In this document: positions 1 through 7,327 of the stretch, piece after piece | How positions within the stretch are numbered: the stretch's first letter is position 1 | Layout of the letters: each line of letters starts with the position of its first letter | DNA from: Flavobacterium chryseum | GTDB taxonomy: Bacteria > Bacteroidota > Bacteroidia > Flavobacteriales > Flavobacteriaceae | Assembly: GCF_004362015.1 (NCBI RefSeq) | Contig: NZ_SNWW01000006.1 | Location: forward strand, 248,001-312,000 | Direction: 5' to 3' | Length of the DNA stretch: 64,000 nucleotides | Translations under genes and position numbers: made by a program | Notes under the pieces: model-generated | The model's database searches: none | Seen by the model: only the letters and a program-made list of their open reading frames with translations | Told to the model about the DNA's origin: nothing

Positions 1-1231
1 AATTCAAATCTACTGGACCCGGCCCCACTCCGCTTGGCCATGAACTATATCCTTCCTGCAAATATTTAAAATAAGTTGTTTGTGCAGTAACTTTCCAGTT
101 ATCATCAAACTTATGTTCAAAAACAAGGTAACCACTATGGTCGTTTATTTTTGTATCAGGTAAACCTGGCTGAGTCATTGTAAAACCTACCGGCATGGTT
201 CCGTAGCGCGCAGCATCGGCACCAAAAACATAAAAAGAACCAACTTCGCTCATGTTAGCATGTTGTAAGTTGTATTCAAGTGTAATTTTTGTTTTATCAT
301 CAACCTGATAGGAAAGTACCGGAGCAAAAACATAACGGTCATTGTGTTCAAATGGTCTGTGAGAACCTTTCTTTTGAATTGCTCCGTTAAATCTGTATAA
401 AAATTTTCCTTTTTTATCCAATTTTCCATCAAGATCAAGACTGGCTCTGTAGAAATCATAGCTTCCTGCCATCACTGTTGCTTCGCCTTTAGTGACTCCT
501 GTTGGTTTTTTGGTAACTACATTATAAAGACCGCTTGGATCTCCGCTTGAAAGCATAAATCCTGCTGGTCCTTTTACAAATTCGATATGATCTACAAAAC
601 TCATGTCTTCAGTAAGTGGTCCCCAGAAAGAAGACACCACATTAAATCCGTTACGGAAAGCCTGAATTTGAGAACCTCGCATTGTAATGTTAGTATACAT
701 ATCGCCCCAGTGTTCTAAACGTACAGCTCCGCTCACATTTCTGATAACTCCGTCGCTCATACTGATGATTTGCTGGTCTTTTAAAGTCTGACCACTTACA
801 ATTTGAATGTTTTGTGGAATTTCAAGAACGGGAGTTTGTAAACGCAATGACAAAGAGGGTTTATCCTGCTTGTATTTGTTTTTTGTAATAACAACTTCAT
901 CAAGATCTTCCTGAGTTTCAGAAAGTGAAAAGTTTTTCGTTGTTGTTTGTTTAGCCGTAACAACAATGTTTTCTTCAACTGGTCTAATACCTACAGATTT
1001 AATACTGATAGTGTAACTACCTGCTTTTACATTTTTTATTTCGTATTGTCCGTGTTGGTTTGTAACGGCGTTATACTTTGTTCCTTTTAGACTCACAGAA
1101 ATATTTTCTGCTGGAGTATTTCCGCTTAAAATGACTTTTCCGGTAACTTTTCCTGTTTCCTGACCCATCATTGTTAATGATGTTAAAAACAAAAAGCTAA
1201 ACAGAATCTTTTTAAAGGTTATAATATTCAT
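1..1231 (-). CDS. TonB-dependent siderophore-type receptor (partial, C-terminus off the left edge)
   Basis: About 410 residues are visible, starting at ATG 1231-1229 (MNIITFKKILFSF). A signal peptide ends near MMGQ. A carboxypeptidase-regulatory-like beta-sandwich follows (GKVTGKVILSGNTPAENISV). A TonB-box-like stretch (DLDEVVIT) and a plug domain come next, with the siderophore-receptor motifs RGSQIQ, VDHIEFVKGPAG and GDPSGLYNVVTKKP. The beginning of the barrel is also present. The family imports ferric siderophores across the outer membrane using TonB energy. The gene has its own promoter and an AT-rich iron-box-like element upstream, which fits iron control. The ligand cannot be read from the sequence. 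The family call is secure; the ferric-siderophore role is inferred. Confidence 0.93.
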   Translation of the reverse strand, partial: MNIITFKKILFSFLFLTSLTMMGQETGKVTGKVILSGNTPAENISVSLKGTKYNAVTNQHGQYEIKNVKAGSYTISIKSVGIRPVEENIVVTAKQTTTKNFSLSETQEDLDEVVITKNKYKQDKPSLSLRLQTPVLEIPQNIQIVSGQTLKDQQIISMSDGVIRNVSGAVRLEHWGDMYTNITMRGSQIQAFRNGFNVVSSFWGPLTEDMSFVDHIEFVKGPAGFMLSSGDPSGLYNVVTKKPTGVTKGEATVMAGSYDFYRASLDLDGKLDKKGKFLYRFNGAIQKKGSHRPFEHNDRYVFAPVLSYQVDDKTKITLEYNLQHANMSEVGSFYVFGADAARYGTMPVGFTMTQPGLPDTKINDHSGYLVFEHKFDDNWKVTAQTTYFKYLQEGYSSWPSGVGPGPVDLN

Positions 1232-1254
1232 TTGGTTTAAGTTTAAATTCACGG

Positions 1255-1286
1255 CAAAAGTAAACGCAATAATCCTTTTATCCAAA
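1255..1286 (-). promoter_or_regulatory. Bacteroidota-type promoter of the TonB receptor
   Basis: On the minus strand TTTG (1286-1283) is followed after 20 nt by TACTTTTG (1262-1255). This matches the flavobacterial TTG / TAnnTTTG consensus. The -7 element lies about 24 nt upstream of the start codon. Confidence 0.6.
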
Positions 1287-1309
1287 TTATTTTTAATCAT
1301 TCTAAATAA
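1285..1309 (-). promoter_or_regulatory. Candidate iron-responsive operator
   Basis: The minus strand reads TTATTTAGAATGATTA followed by AAAATAATT and overlaps the -33 box of the receptor promoter. From memory it resembles AT-rich TTTAGAATnATT elements found ahead of iron-uptake genes in flavobacteria. The regulator is inferred, not shown. Confidence 0.4.
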
Positions 1310-1327
1310 AAATTGTGATATAAAATA

Positions 1328-1369
1328 AAAAAGAGCTAAGCATTTATTTACAAATACTTAGCTCTTTTT
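1328..1369 (-). terminator. Intrinsic terminator of the stressosome operon
   Basis: Perfect 13-nt arms (1328-1340 and 1357-1369, core AGAGCTAAG/CTTAGCTCT) are flanked by A and T runs on both sides. It lies about 105 nt past the histidine kinase stop codon and could work in both directions. Confidence 0.75.
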
Positions 1370-1473
1370 ATCTAGCTCTTTCTGCTATTATGAATTATTT
1401 CCTGACTGAAATTATTTTTTTGCCGGTCTTTTTAAAACAAAATATCGTCTGAAGTTATCGCTGAATTATATTT

Positions 1474-3090
1474 CTATTTTTTTGGAAAATATACCCAAAA
1501 AGTGGTTCCTTCTCCGGGCTTGCTTGTAAAATTAATTGCTCCATTATGATTTTCAATAATTCGTCGGCACAAGGCAAGTCCAATACCATTACCACCATAC
1601 TGATCACGTTCGTGCAGCCTTTGGAACATATCAAATATACGGCCTGAATATTGGCTGTCCATACCAATACCATTATCAGCAATCGAAATGACTTCATACT
1701 TACCTGAAGCGGCAAGTTCATCTTCCGGACCGGCATTGTTTGCTGCTATTGTTACGCTTGGCTGATCTGAATTAAACTTTAATGCATTGTTGAGCAAATT
1801 ATAAAATAATTGGCGAAGCTGTGTACTAAGTCCTTTAACTTCCGGTAGTGTTTTTACATTAATCAGAGCGTTTTTTTCTTCAATTACCATACTTAAATCA
1901 TCTAAAATTTCAGATATGGTATCATTAAGATCAACTTCTTCAAAATGATGGTCTTTAATGTCTATTCTTGAATAATTAAGAACGTCGCTAATCAAATGCG
2001 ATAATCTTCCGGCAGCCATTGTAATTTTATCGAAATAATATTCTTTTTTCTGCTCTTCTGAAAGACTTATTCCTGCGCGCGAAAGCATGATCATAATTTT
2101 GCGCAATGGTTCCTGAAGGTCATGACTGGCAATGTAGGCAAATTGCTCCAGTTCTTTATTTTTAAAAAGTAATTTTGAATTTGCGCCTTCTAATTCCTGC
2201 TGAATCAATTTCAATTCAGAATTATCTTTAAGGGTATCAACCATTATTTTTTGGGCATCAATATCCACAAAATAAATGAGCCAACTGCTAAAAGTTCCGT
2301 CTTCTGCTTTGTTTGGGATAATTGAAACTAAATGCCAAATATAATTTTGTCCGTTTTTGATTCTGGCTTCTCCTAAAAATTCAGTTTTATTTGATTTTGC
2401 CCGATTCCATCCTTCTAAAATTGTATTTACATCATAGTGATGAATAAAAGTAATTAAAGATTTTTTGTCAAAAACAAGAAGTGGCGATTGTAGATGTTTT
2501 TCTAATGAATCATTTTTCAGAAGAACATTATTGCGTTCGTTTATGATACAAATTAAAACCGGAATTGTATTAGATAATTGTCGGTATCTGTTTTCGCTCT
2601 CGCCCAGTTTTTCTGAAAGTGCAATGAGCTCAATATTTTTCTTTCTGATTTCGTCATAAGGCGATAAAGGCGGCTCATATTTGAAATAATCCAGTAAACC
2701 TTTTATTTTCGTTTCTGAAAGAAGTCCGGGTGACGTAACCAAATGACTTATTGTTGTAACCGATTTGTTATTGGAATAAGTATATTTTATGTTGCCGGAA
2801 ATTTTTTCCGCATAACTAAAAGCTTCCGGATTGCAACTTTTCAGATCAACAGAATCAGTTAGAATAGCGACAATTTCTTTTTGTGTTGCTTTGATAATAT
2901 TTATGCCAAGTACCAATAAAGAGTTTTTTCCTTTTGCAATAGAACATCTTGCGATTTCAGATACAGCGGTCGAAAATCTGGTTTGGGCAGAAGATGGCAT
3001 CCCACACATTTCAGCAATTTTCATAGATCGCTTATGGGCTAATATTAAGTCCATTTCGTTATCAAGATTGATTTTTACGATCTCTTTCAT
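1474..3090 (-). CDS. Histidine kinase with degenerate RsbT-like N-terminus and PAS domain
   Basis: The protein has 538 residues, no signal peptide and no membrane segment. Residues 1-140 resemble the RsbT/SpoIIAB ATPase fold, but the N-box reads E45-IAR-C49 where RsbT has E-LVR-N, and no DNG motif follows. Residues 165-290 look like a PAS domain and 290-320 like a linking coiled coil. HisKA follows with H323 in ASHDLQEPLRK. A full HATPase_c domain has LLNNALKFN, DNGIGMD (from 472) and GGNGIGLAL. The gene is last in the stressosome operon, 5 nt after the phosphatase gene, with a terminator behind it. It is probably the output kinase of the module. No response regulator is adjacent, so the target is unknown. 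Confidence 0.85.
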   Translation of the reverse strand: MKEIVKINLDNEMDLILAHKRSMKIAEMCGMPSSAQTRFSTAVSEIARCSIAKGKNSLLVLGINIIKATQKEIVAILTDSVDLKSCNPEAFSYAEKISGNIKYTYSNNKSVTTISHLVTSPGLLSETKIKGLLDYFKYEPPLSPYDEIRKKNIELIALSEKLGESENRYRQLSNTIPVLICIINERNNVLLKNDSLEKHLQSPLLVFDKKSLITFIHHYDVNTILEGWNRAKSNKTEFLGEARIKNGQNYIWHLVSIIPNKAEDGTFSSWLIYFVDIDAQKIMVDTLKDNSELKLIQQELEGANSKLLFKNKELEQFAYIASHDLQEPLRKIMIMLSRAGISLSEEQKKEYYFDKITMAAGRLSHLISDVLNYSRIDIKDHHFEEVDLNDTISEILDDLSMVIEEKNALINVKTLPEVKGLSTQLRQLFYNLLNNALKFNSDQPSVTIAANNAGPEDELAASGKYEVISIADNGIGMDSQYSGRIFDMFQRLHERDQYGGNGIGLALCRRIIENHNGAINFTSKPGEGTTFWVYFPKK

Positions 3091-3095
3091 AACAC

Positions 3096-4109
3096 TTAAA
3101 TTATTTTAGCAACGAGAATTGTAGCATCGTCAGTACCTCTTATATTTTCTTTTAATATAGAAGATGCAATAATACCAGAATTTTGTTTTAATATCGAAGT
3201 AAAATCATTTAAATTCCATCTTGTACGCAATCCATCGCTATGCATAACCATAATCTGATGTTTTTTGTACGGAAGAATTGTACTGTTTAAAGTACGGGGA
3301 ATATTATGACCTATAATTCCGTTATACGGAGTATAGGTTTTGTTTTCTAAACCATTATGAATGCGTGTATTTATATTACCAACGCCACAGATATTCCAGG
3401 TTTCTTTATCATAATCTACAGACGCGATTGTTGCAACAAGTCCCCTGCTCTTTTTTACACTGCCGTGAATTTCCCTTATAATTTCTGAAGGTTCAGTCTC
3501 TACAGTTTGTTTAAAAGCTTTAATTGCTAGTTTTACGGCTTCACTGGCGTGTTCACCATGGCCTAAACCATCGCCTACAAATATCTGAAAACCTTTTCTG
3601 GAATTTTTAATATGATACCCGTCTCCACAAACTTTCTCGCCCGGATAATTAATACCAATTCCAGCGTAACTGAATCCGTTTTTTAATTCAGGAAAAACAA
3701 TATCAGATTTTTCGCAAATTTTGATATATTGCACGGTTCCCCAATTTTTCATTGAATAAATCTGAAAATCGTTACTTAGTCTTTTAATAGTTCCTAATCC
3801 GTGTCCGAGTGTGTTTGATGAAGAATAACCATCATTCATCATTCTTGTCACATTTTCAATTCCTATTCCATTATCAAGACAATAAATCTCAATTTCATTA
3901 AATCCTTCATTAAAATGAGCTCTGTACAGCAGCTCACCTCCATTTGCATATTTAATGAGATTTGAAGTTAATTCTGCAATTATGATATCTGTTTCGGCAG
4001 CTCTGTGTGGTGTAAAACCCAACTGAAGCGCCAGATTGTGTATTTCTCTTTTTATAAAAGCGATCAGACTTCGATCGTCAATTTTATAACTGGAAAAAGT
4101 ATTATCCAT
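3096..4109 (-). CDS. Fused anti-sigma-type ATPase and SpoIIE/RsbX-like PP2C phosphatase
   Basis: The protein has 337 residues in two parts. Residues 1-135 form an RsbT-like HATPase with intact N-box (AELTSNLIKYA) and G1 box (DNGIGIE). Residues 145-337 form a SpoIIE-type PP2C domain with the metal-binding aspartates in GDGYHIK, GDGLGHG, HSDGL and TDDATIL. In Bacillus, RsbX removes phosphates from RsbR and RsbS and resets the stressosome; this protein fills that slot but also carries a switch-kinase-like domain. The start overlaps the end of rsbT by 8 nt, so translation is probably coupled. Cytoplasmic. Domain calls are strong; feedback phosphatase activity is inferred from family and position. 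Confidence 0.87.
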   Translation of the reverse strand: MDNTFSSYKIDDRSLIAFIKREIHNLALQLGFTPHRAAETDIIIAELTSNLIKYANGGELLYRAHFNEGFNEIEIYCLDNGIGIENVTRMMNDGYSSSNTLGHGLGTIKRLSNDFQIYSMKNWGTVQYIKICEKSDIVFPELKNGFSYAGIGINYPGEKVCGDGYHIKNSRKGFQIFVGDGLGHGEHASEAVKLAIKAFKQTVETEPSEIIREIHGSVKKSRGLVATIASVDYDKETWNICGVGNINTRIHNGLENKTYTPYNGIIGHNIPRTLNSTILPYKKHQIMVMHSDGLRTRWNLNDFTSILKQNSGIIASSILKENIRGTDDATILVAKII

Positions 4110-4518
4110 TTTTCCATTTTATTATAGTTACGGTAGTTCCGCTTCCTAGTTTTGTTTTAATATCAAATTCATTTACAAGCCTTTTTGTTCCGGGTAAACC
4201 CAAACCTAAGCTTTTTCCTGTGCTGTATCCGTCTTTCATTGCCAGGGATACATCTGCAATTCCGGGGCCGTTATCTATAAAAGTAACGCGCACGCCATTA
4301 TCCCGACCATTACTGACAGACTCTATTATAACTTTTCCGCCTCCGCCATATTTTAAAAGATTACGTACAAGTTCACTCGTAGCGGTAATAAGTTTGGTTT
4401 GGTTCAGAATACTCATTCCTATCTTTACCCCATACTCCTTCACACGATTACGCAACGGAACCACATCTTGCTCTTTTAGTATAAAAGCTTCTTCTTTATT
4501 ATTCGTTATCGTCGTCAT
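4102..4518 (-). CDS. rsbT: Stressosome switch kinase RsbT
   Basis: The protein has 138 residues from the ATG at 4518-4516 (MTTITNNKEEAF). A longer reading from 4584 would run deep into rsbS, so the inner start is preferred; it still overlaps rsbS by 20 nt. It is a GHKL-type serine/threonine kinase with N-box E49-LVR-N53, G1 box D82-NGPGI and G2 region SLGLGLPGTKRLV. In the Bacillus model RsbT phosphorylates RsbS and RsbR in the stressosome, is released, and activates a downstream partner. No RsbU is encoded here, so the released kinase probably engages the operon's own fusion phosphatase or histidine kinase. That target is inference. Confidence 0.93.
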   Translation of the reverse strand: MTTITNNKEEAFILKEQDVVPLRNRVKEYGVKIGMSILNQTKLITATSELVRNLLKYGGGGKVIIESVSNGRDNGVRVTFIDNGPGIADVSLAMKDGYSTGKSLGLGLPGTKRLVNEFDIKTKLGSGTTVTIIKWKNG

Positions 4519-4897
4519 AAAGCTGCTCTTCATTATAGCTAGTATGCATTTTTGAGCGCAGTAAATCCATGCCTTTCTCAACATTCAGGGCACTAATAAC
4601 TCCATTTAAGGACAAACCAAGTTCAACAAGTGTAATAGCAACCGCAGGCTGCATTCCTACAACAACAGTTTGTGCATCCATTATTTTAGACATTACTGCA
4701 ATGTTTCCTAGTATACGACCCATAAATGAATCTATAATCGAAACTGCCGATATATCAATTAACACACCTTTTGAACTATGTTTACTTATGGTATTTATCA
4801 AGTCTGATTCCAGGTTTTCTGCCAGCTGATCATACAAATCTACTTGTATGGTTACCAACAAAAAATCTCCCATTTTGAGTATAGGAATTCTATCCAT
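4499..4897 (-). CDS. rsbS: Stressosome scaffold protein RsbS (STAS domain)
   Basis: The protein has 132 residues, essentially one STAS domain. The N-terminus (IPILKMGDFLLVTIQVDL) is typical of RsbS. The phospho-acceptor serine is kept: S57 in IIDSFMG, equivalent to Ser59 of Bacillus RsbS by alignment from memory. GMQPAVAITLVELG is a second hallmark. RsbS forms the core of the stressosome with RsbR and holds RsbT until phosphorylated. It lies 20 nt after rsbR and its last codons overlap rsbT. Its C-terminus ends in an acidic tail (YDDDNE). Confidence 0.95.
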   Translation of the reverse strand: MDRIPILKMGDFLLVTIQVDLYDQLAENLESDLINTISKHSSKGVLIDISAVSIIDSFMGRILGNIAVMSKIMDAQTVVVGMQPAVAITLVELGLSLNGVISALNVEKGMDLLRSKMHTSYNEEQLYDDDNE

Positions 4898-4917
4898 ATT
4901 TATAAAATCTTATTCGG

Positions 4918-5787
4918 TTATCTTTTTTTAACTACAGTTAACTGAAGCATATCGAAGGCTGTTTGAAGAGCGCTTGCCAATGAAGCTTTAGTAATAATAC
5001 CCGTAAGATCTATTCCTAAATGTACTACTGTTTGTGCAATTTCAGGGCGAATACCACTAATAATACATTCTGCTCCCATTAAACGTGTTGCACTAACCGT
5101 TTTGATAAGATGCTGTGCTACAAGTGAATCTACTGCAGGTACACCCGAAATATCAAGTATTGCAATCGAACTTCCTGTATCAACAATTTGCTGTAAAAGA
5201 TTTTCCATTACAACCTGTGTTCTTGAACTGTCTAATGTTCCAATAATTGGTAAGGCTACAATACCATCCCAAACTGCAATAACAGGTGTAGAAATTTCAC
5301 TAATTTCATCTACTTGTCTTGATATAACATCTTCTCTTCCTCTCATGAAAGCCTCAAATGTTAATATCATCAAATTGTCTATAATAGCATTCAATCTCAA
5401 ATTTGCAGTAAAAAGTTCTGCTCTGTCTACAATTAATTCTGAAAGAATTTGTGAAGAAGCTTCTTTGAATGTTACAAGATACTGAGCATTTTCTCTTGGA
5501 GAAAACCCACGTTTACCTCTTGAAGATGAGATTCCTACAATAAGATCCTCGACTTTTTCAGACTCATTAGAGTTTTCATACTTGCCATCTGATATCGCTA
5601 ATGCACTTAAAAATAATGAAGCAAATTCTTTTGATTCCTCTTCTTCTACTGCACCATCTCCAGATCCGCTTTCTAAAAGAAGTTGTGACCAAATCGTTAG
5701 TAATTTATTTTCGTTTTCCTTTAATTTTCCCAGGAAGTTGTTTTGCATGTGGATTTTATTTGAATTTTCGTAAACAAATATAGACAT
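4918..5787 (-). CDS. rsbR: Stressosome sensor protein RsbR
   Basis: The protein has 289 residues. The N-terminal 150 residues are helical and likely form the globin-like RsbR sensor domain. Residues 165-280 form a STAS domain. Of the two phospho-sites of Bacillus RsbRA, the first is a serine here (VDS, S221) where Bacillus has threonine, and the second is threonine (T253 in IRPEIAQTV). RsbR builds the outer turrets of the stressosome and receives the signal. The ATG at 5787 is used; a second Met at codon 14 (MQNNFLGK) is an alternative start. First gene of a five-gene minus-strand operon. Confidence 0.92.
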   Translation of the reverse strand: MSIFVYENSNKIHMQNNFLGKLKENENKLLTIWSQLLLESGSGDGAVEEEESKEFASLFLSALAISDGKYENSNESEKVEDLIVGISSSRGKRGFSPRENAQYLVTFKEASSQILSELIVDRAELFTANLRLNAIIDNLMILTFEAFMRGREDVISRQVDEISEISTPVIAVWDGIVALPIIGTLDSSRTQVVMENLLQQIVDTGSSIAILDISGVPAVDSLVAQHLIKTVSATRLMGAECIISGIRPEIAQTVVHLGIDLTGIITKASLASALQTAFDMLQLTVVKKR

Positions 5788-5970
5788 TTAAATCTGAAGC
5801 GCCGTTATAGAATTAGTAAAACAAAAAAAGAGAAATTTAAGGACGTTTTTCTGATATATATTCTAAATTCAATGCTATTTTTCATCACTCCTACTTTGAT
5901 TTGAAAACAATATTTACTTTAAAATAAAAACACAGAACGTTATAGATTTTGAAAATAAGATTTCTATATT

Positions 5971-5985
5971 TGCAACCGTGTTGCA
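5971..5985. promoter_or_regulatory. Palindromic operator-like site before the metal/TonB locus
   Basis: TGCAAC-CGT-GTTGCA is a perfect 6-3-6 palindrome. It overlaps the end of a -7-like element TATATTTG (5965-5972) and lies about 30 nt upstream of the His/Cys-rich ORF. A repressor bound here would block transcription. The regulator is unknown. Confidence 0.5.
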
Positions 5986-6016
5986 TTATTAGCTGCCGGA
6001 TTTCCAAAAATCAAGA

Positions 6017-6367
6017 ATGAAAAAGAAAATTATATTTATTAATTTTTTAATGTCTTTAACCGTATTGTTTTCAATGCTGTTTCAGACCGTCCATTCTTAC
6101 GAACATGTTTATAAGCAGTTAACAGAGAAACACTGCGATCATAAATATAGCGCCCATCACAAGCAAATAACACACGCACATTCGGTTGAAAATAATTGTC
6201 CTGTTTGTCATTTTACATTTAGCACTTTCATCCCAAATGCATTTCATTCTTTATCATTTCAAAACGTAAATGTTGTAAGTACGCCTGTATTTTTTTACAA
6301 AACAGCGGCTTCGACATTTTTTAAAGGAAGTCTTTTCGCTTTAAGGGCACCTCCTGTACTTTCTTAG
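6017..6367 (+). CDS. Small exported His/Cys-rich protein, probably metal-binding
   Basis: The protein has 116 residues. An N-terminal hydrophobic segment (FINFLMSLTVLFSMLF) acts as signal peptide or anchor. The mature part is rich in possible ligands: EHVYKQLTEKHCDH, AHHKQITHAH and CPVCHF. No catalytic domain is recognised. It is first in a cluster with an ABC transporter and a TonB receptor, behind a palindromic operator-like site, so a periplasmic metal-sensing or delivery role is plausible. The metal and partner cannot be read. The 239 bases to the next gene hold no convincing ORF. Confidence 0.7.
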   Translation: MKKKIIFINFLMSLTVLFSMLFQTVHSYEHVYKQLTEKHCDHKYSAHHKQITHAHSVENNCPVCHFTFSTFIPNAFHSLSFQNVNVVSTPVFFYKTAASTFFKGSLFALRAPPVLS

Positions 6368-6605
6368 TTACTACAATTTTTAATGTCTAAAATCATCTTT
6401 GCTTTTGTTCTAAAATAAAGGCTGAGCTATTCTGTTTTATTTTTCTTATTGAAAGATAAAAAGTATAAAACTATAAAACTTTTCGTAGTAACATTCCTGT
6501 TTCTTTTTAGAAAATCCAGAATCAATGCCTTTTCAGCGGTTTTTGGTATAGGATTTCTCTATTCTTATTTCAATTTCAATAAATAATCCCAAATAAATAT
6601 AAACT

Positions 6606-7301
6606 ATGCTTATAGCAAAAAACCTAACCAAGAAATATGGCGAACATATCGCTTTGAATGCACTAAACTTAACGATTAAAGAGGGTGAAATTTTTGCTCT
6701 TTTAGGACAAAACGGTGCCGGAAAAACAACTGCTATCAATTTATTTCTGGGCTTTATAAAACCAACCGAAGGCGAAATTAAAATCAATACTATTTCGGTT
6801 GTCACCGATGCAAATAAAACCAAAAAAGATGTGGCTTACATTCCTGAAACTGTTATGTTATACCCCAACCTTACCGGAATCGAAAACCTTAAATTCTTCT
6901 CCTCTCTTGCCGGATTTAAATATTCAACCGGAGAACTGACTTATTTTTTAACAAAAGCAGGACTACAAATTACGGCACACGATCAAAATCTTGGCGGCTA
7001 TTCTAAAGGAATGCGACAAAAAGTAGGCATTGCAATTGCGATTGCCAAAAGAGCAAAAGTGTTATTCCTGGACGAACCAACAAGCGGATTAGATCCGAAA
7101 GCATCTAATGAATTCTCTCAAATCCTAAAAGAACTTTCTGCAGACGGGACCGCAATTTTAATGGCAACACATGACATTTTCAGAGCCAGAGAAGTTGCCA
7201 CACACATCGGAATCATGAAACAGGGAAATCTTGTTACGGTTATTGAGGCAGCTAAAATCTCAGCCAACGATCTTGAGAATTTGTATTTACAAACAGTTTA
7301 A
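6606..7301 (+). CDS. ABC transporter ATP-binding protein (NosF/Ccm type)
   Basis: The protein has 231 residues, the usual length for a stand-alone ABC ATPase. Walker A is GQNGAGKTT, the signature is GGYSKGMRQK, Walker B is VLFLDEPTSGLD and the switch His is in ATHD. It should drive the two ABC-2 permeases encoded at 9632 and 11070; the TonB receptor gene lies between. The next gene starts 26 nt downstream. Closest in style to ATPases of the NosFY and other ABC-2 groups. Direction and substrate are not evident. Confidence 0.9.
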   Translation: MLIAKNLTKKYGEHIALNALNLTIKEGEIFALLGQNGAGKTTAINLFLGFIKPTEGEIKINTISVVTDANKTKKDVAYIPETVMLYPNLTGIENLKFFSSLAGFKYSTGELTYFLTKAGLQITAHDQNLGGYSKGMRQKVGIAIAIAKRAKVLFLDEPTSGLDPKASNEFSQILKELSADGTAILMATHDIFRAREVATHIGIMKQGNLVTVIEAAKISANDLENLYLQTV

Positions 7302-7327
7302 AAGGAAAATTTTCCATCAATATAAAA

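Noticed and set aside
4519-4584. Longer RsbT start
   Set aside because: It would add 22 residues from rsbS coding DNA that do not belong to the RsbT family N-terminus.
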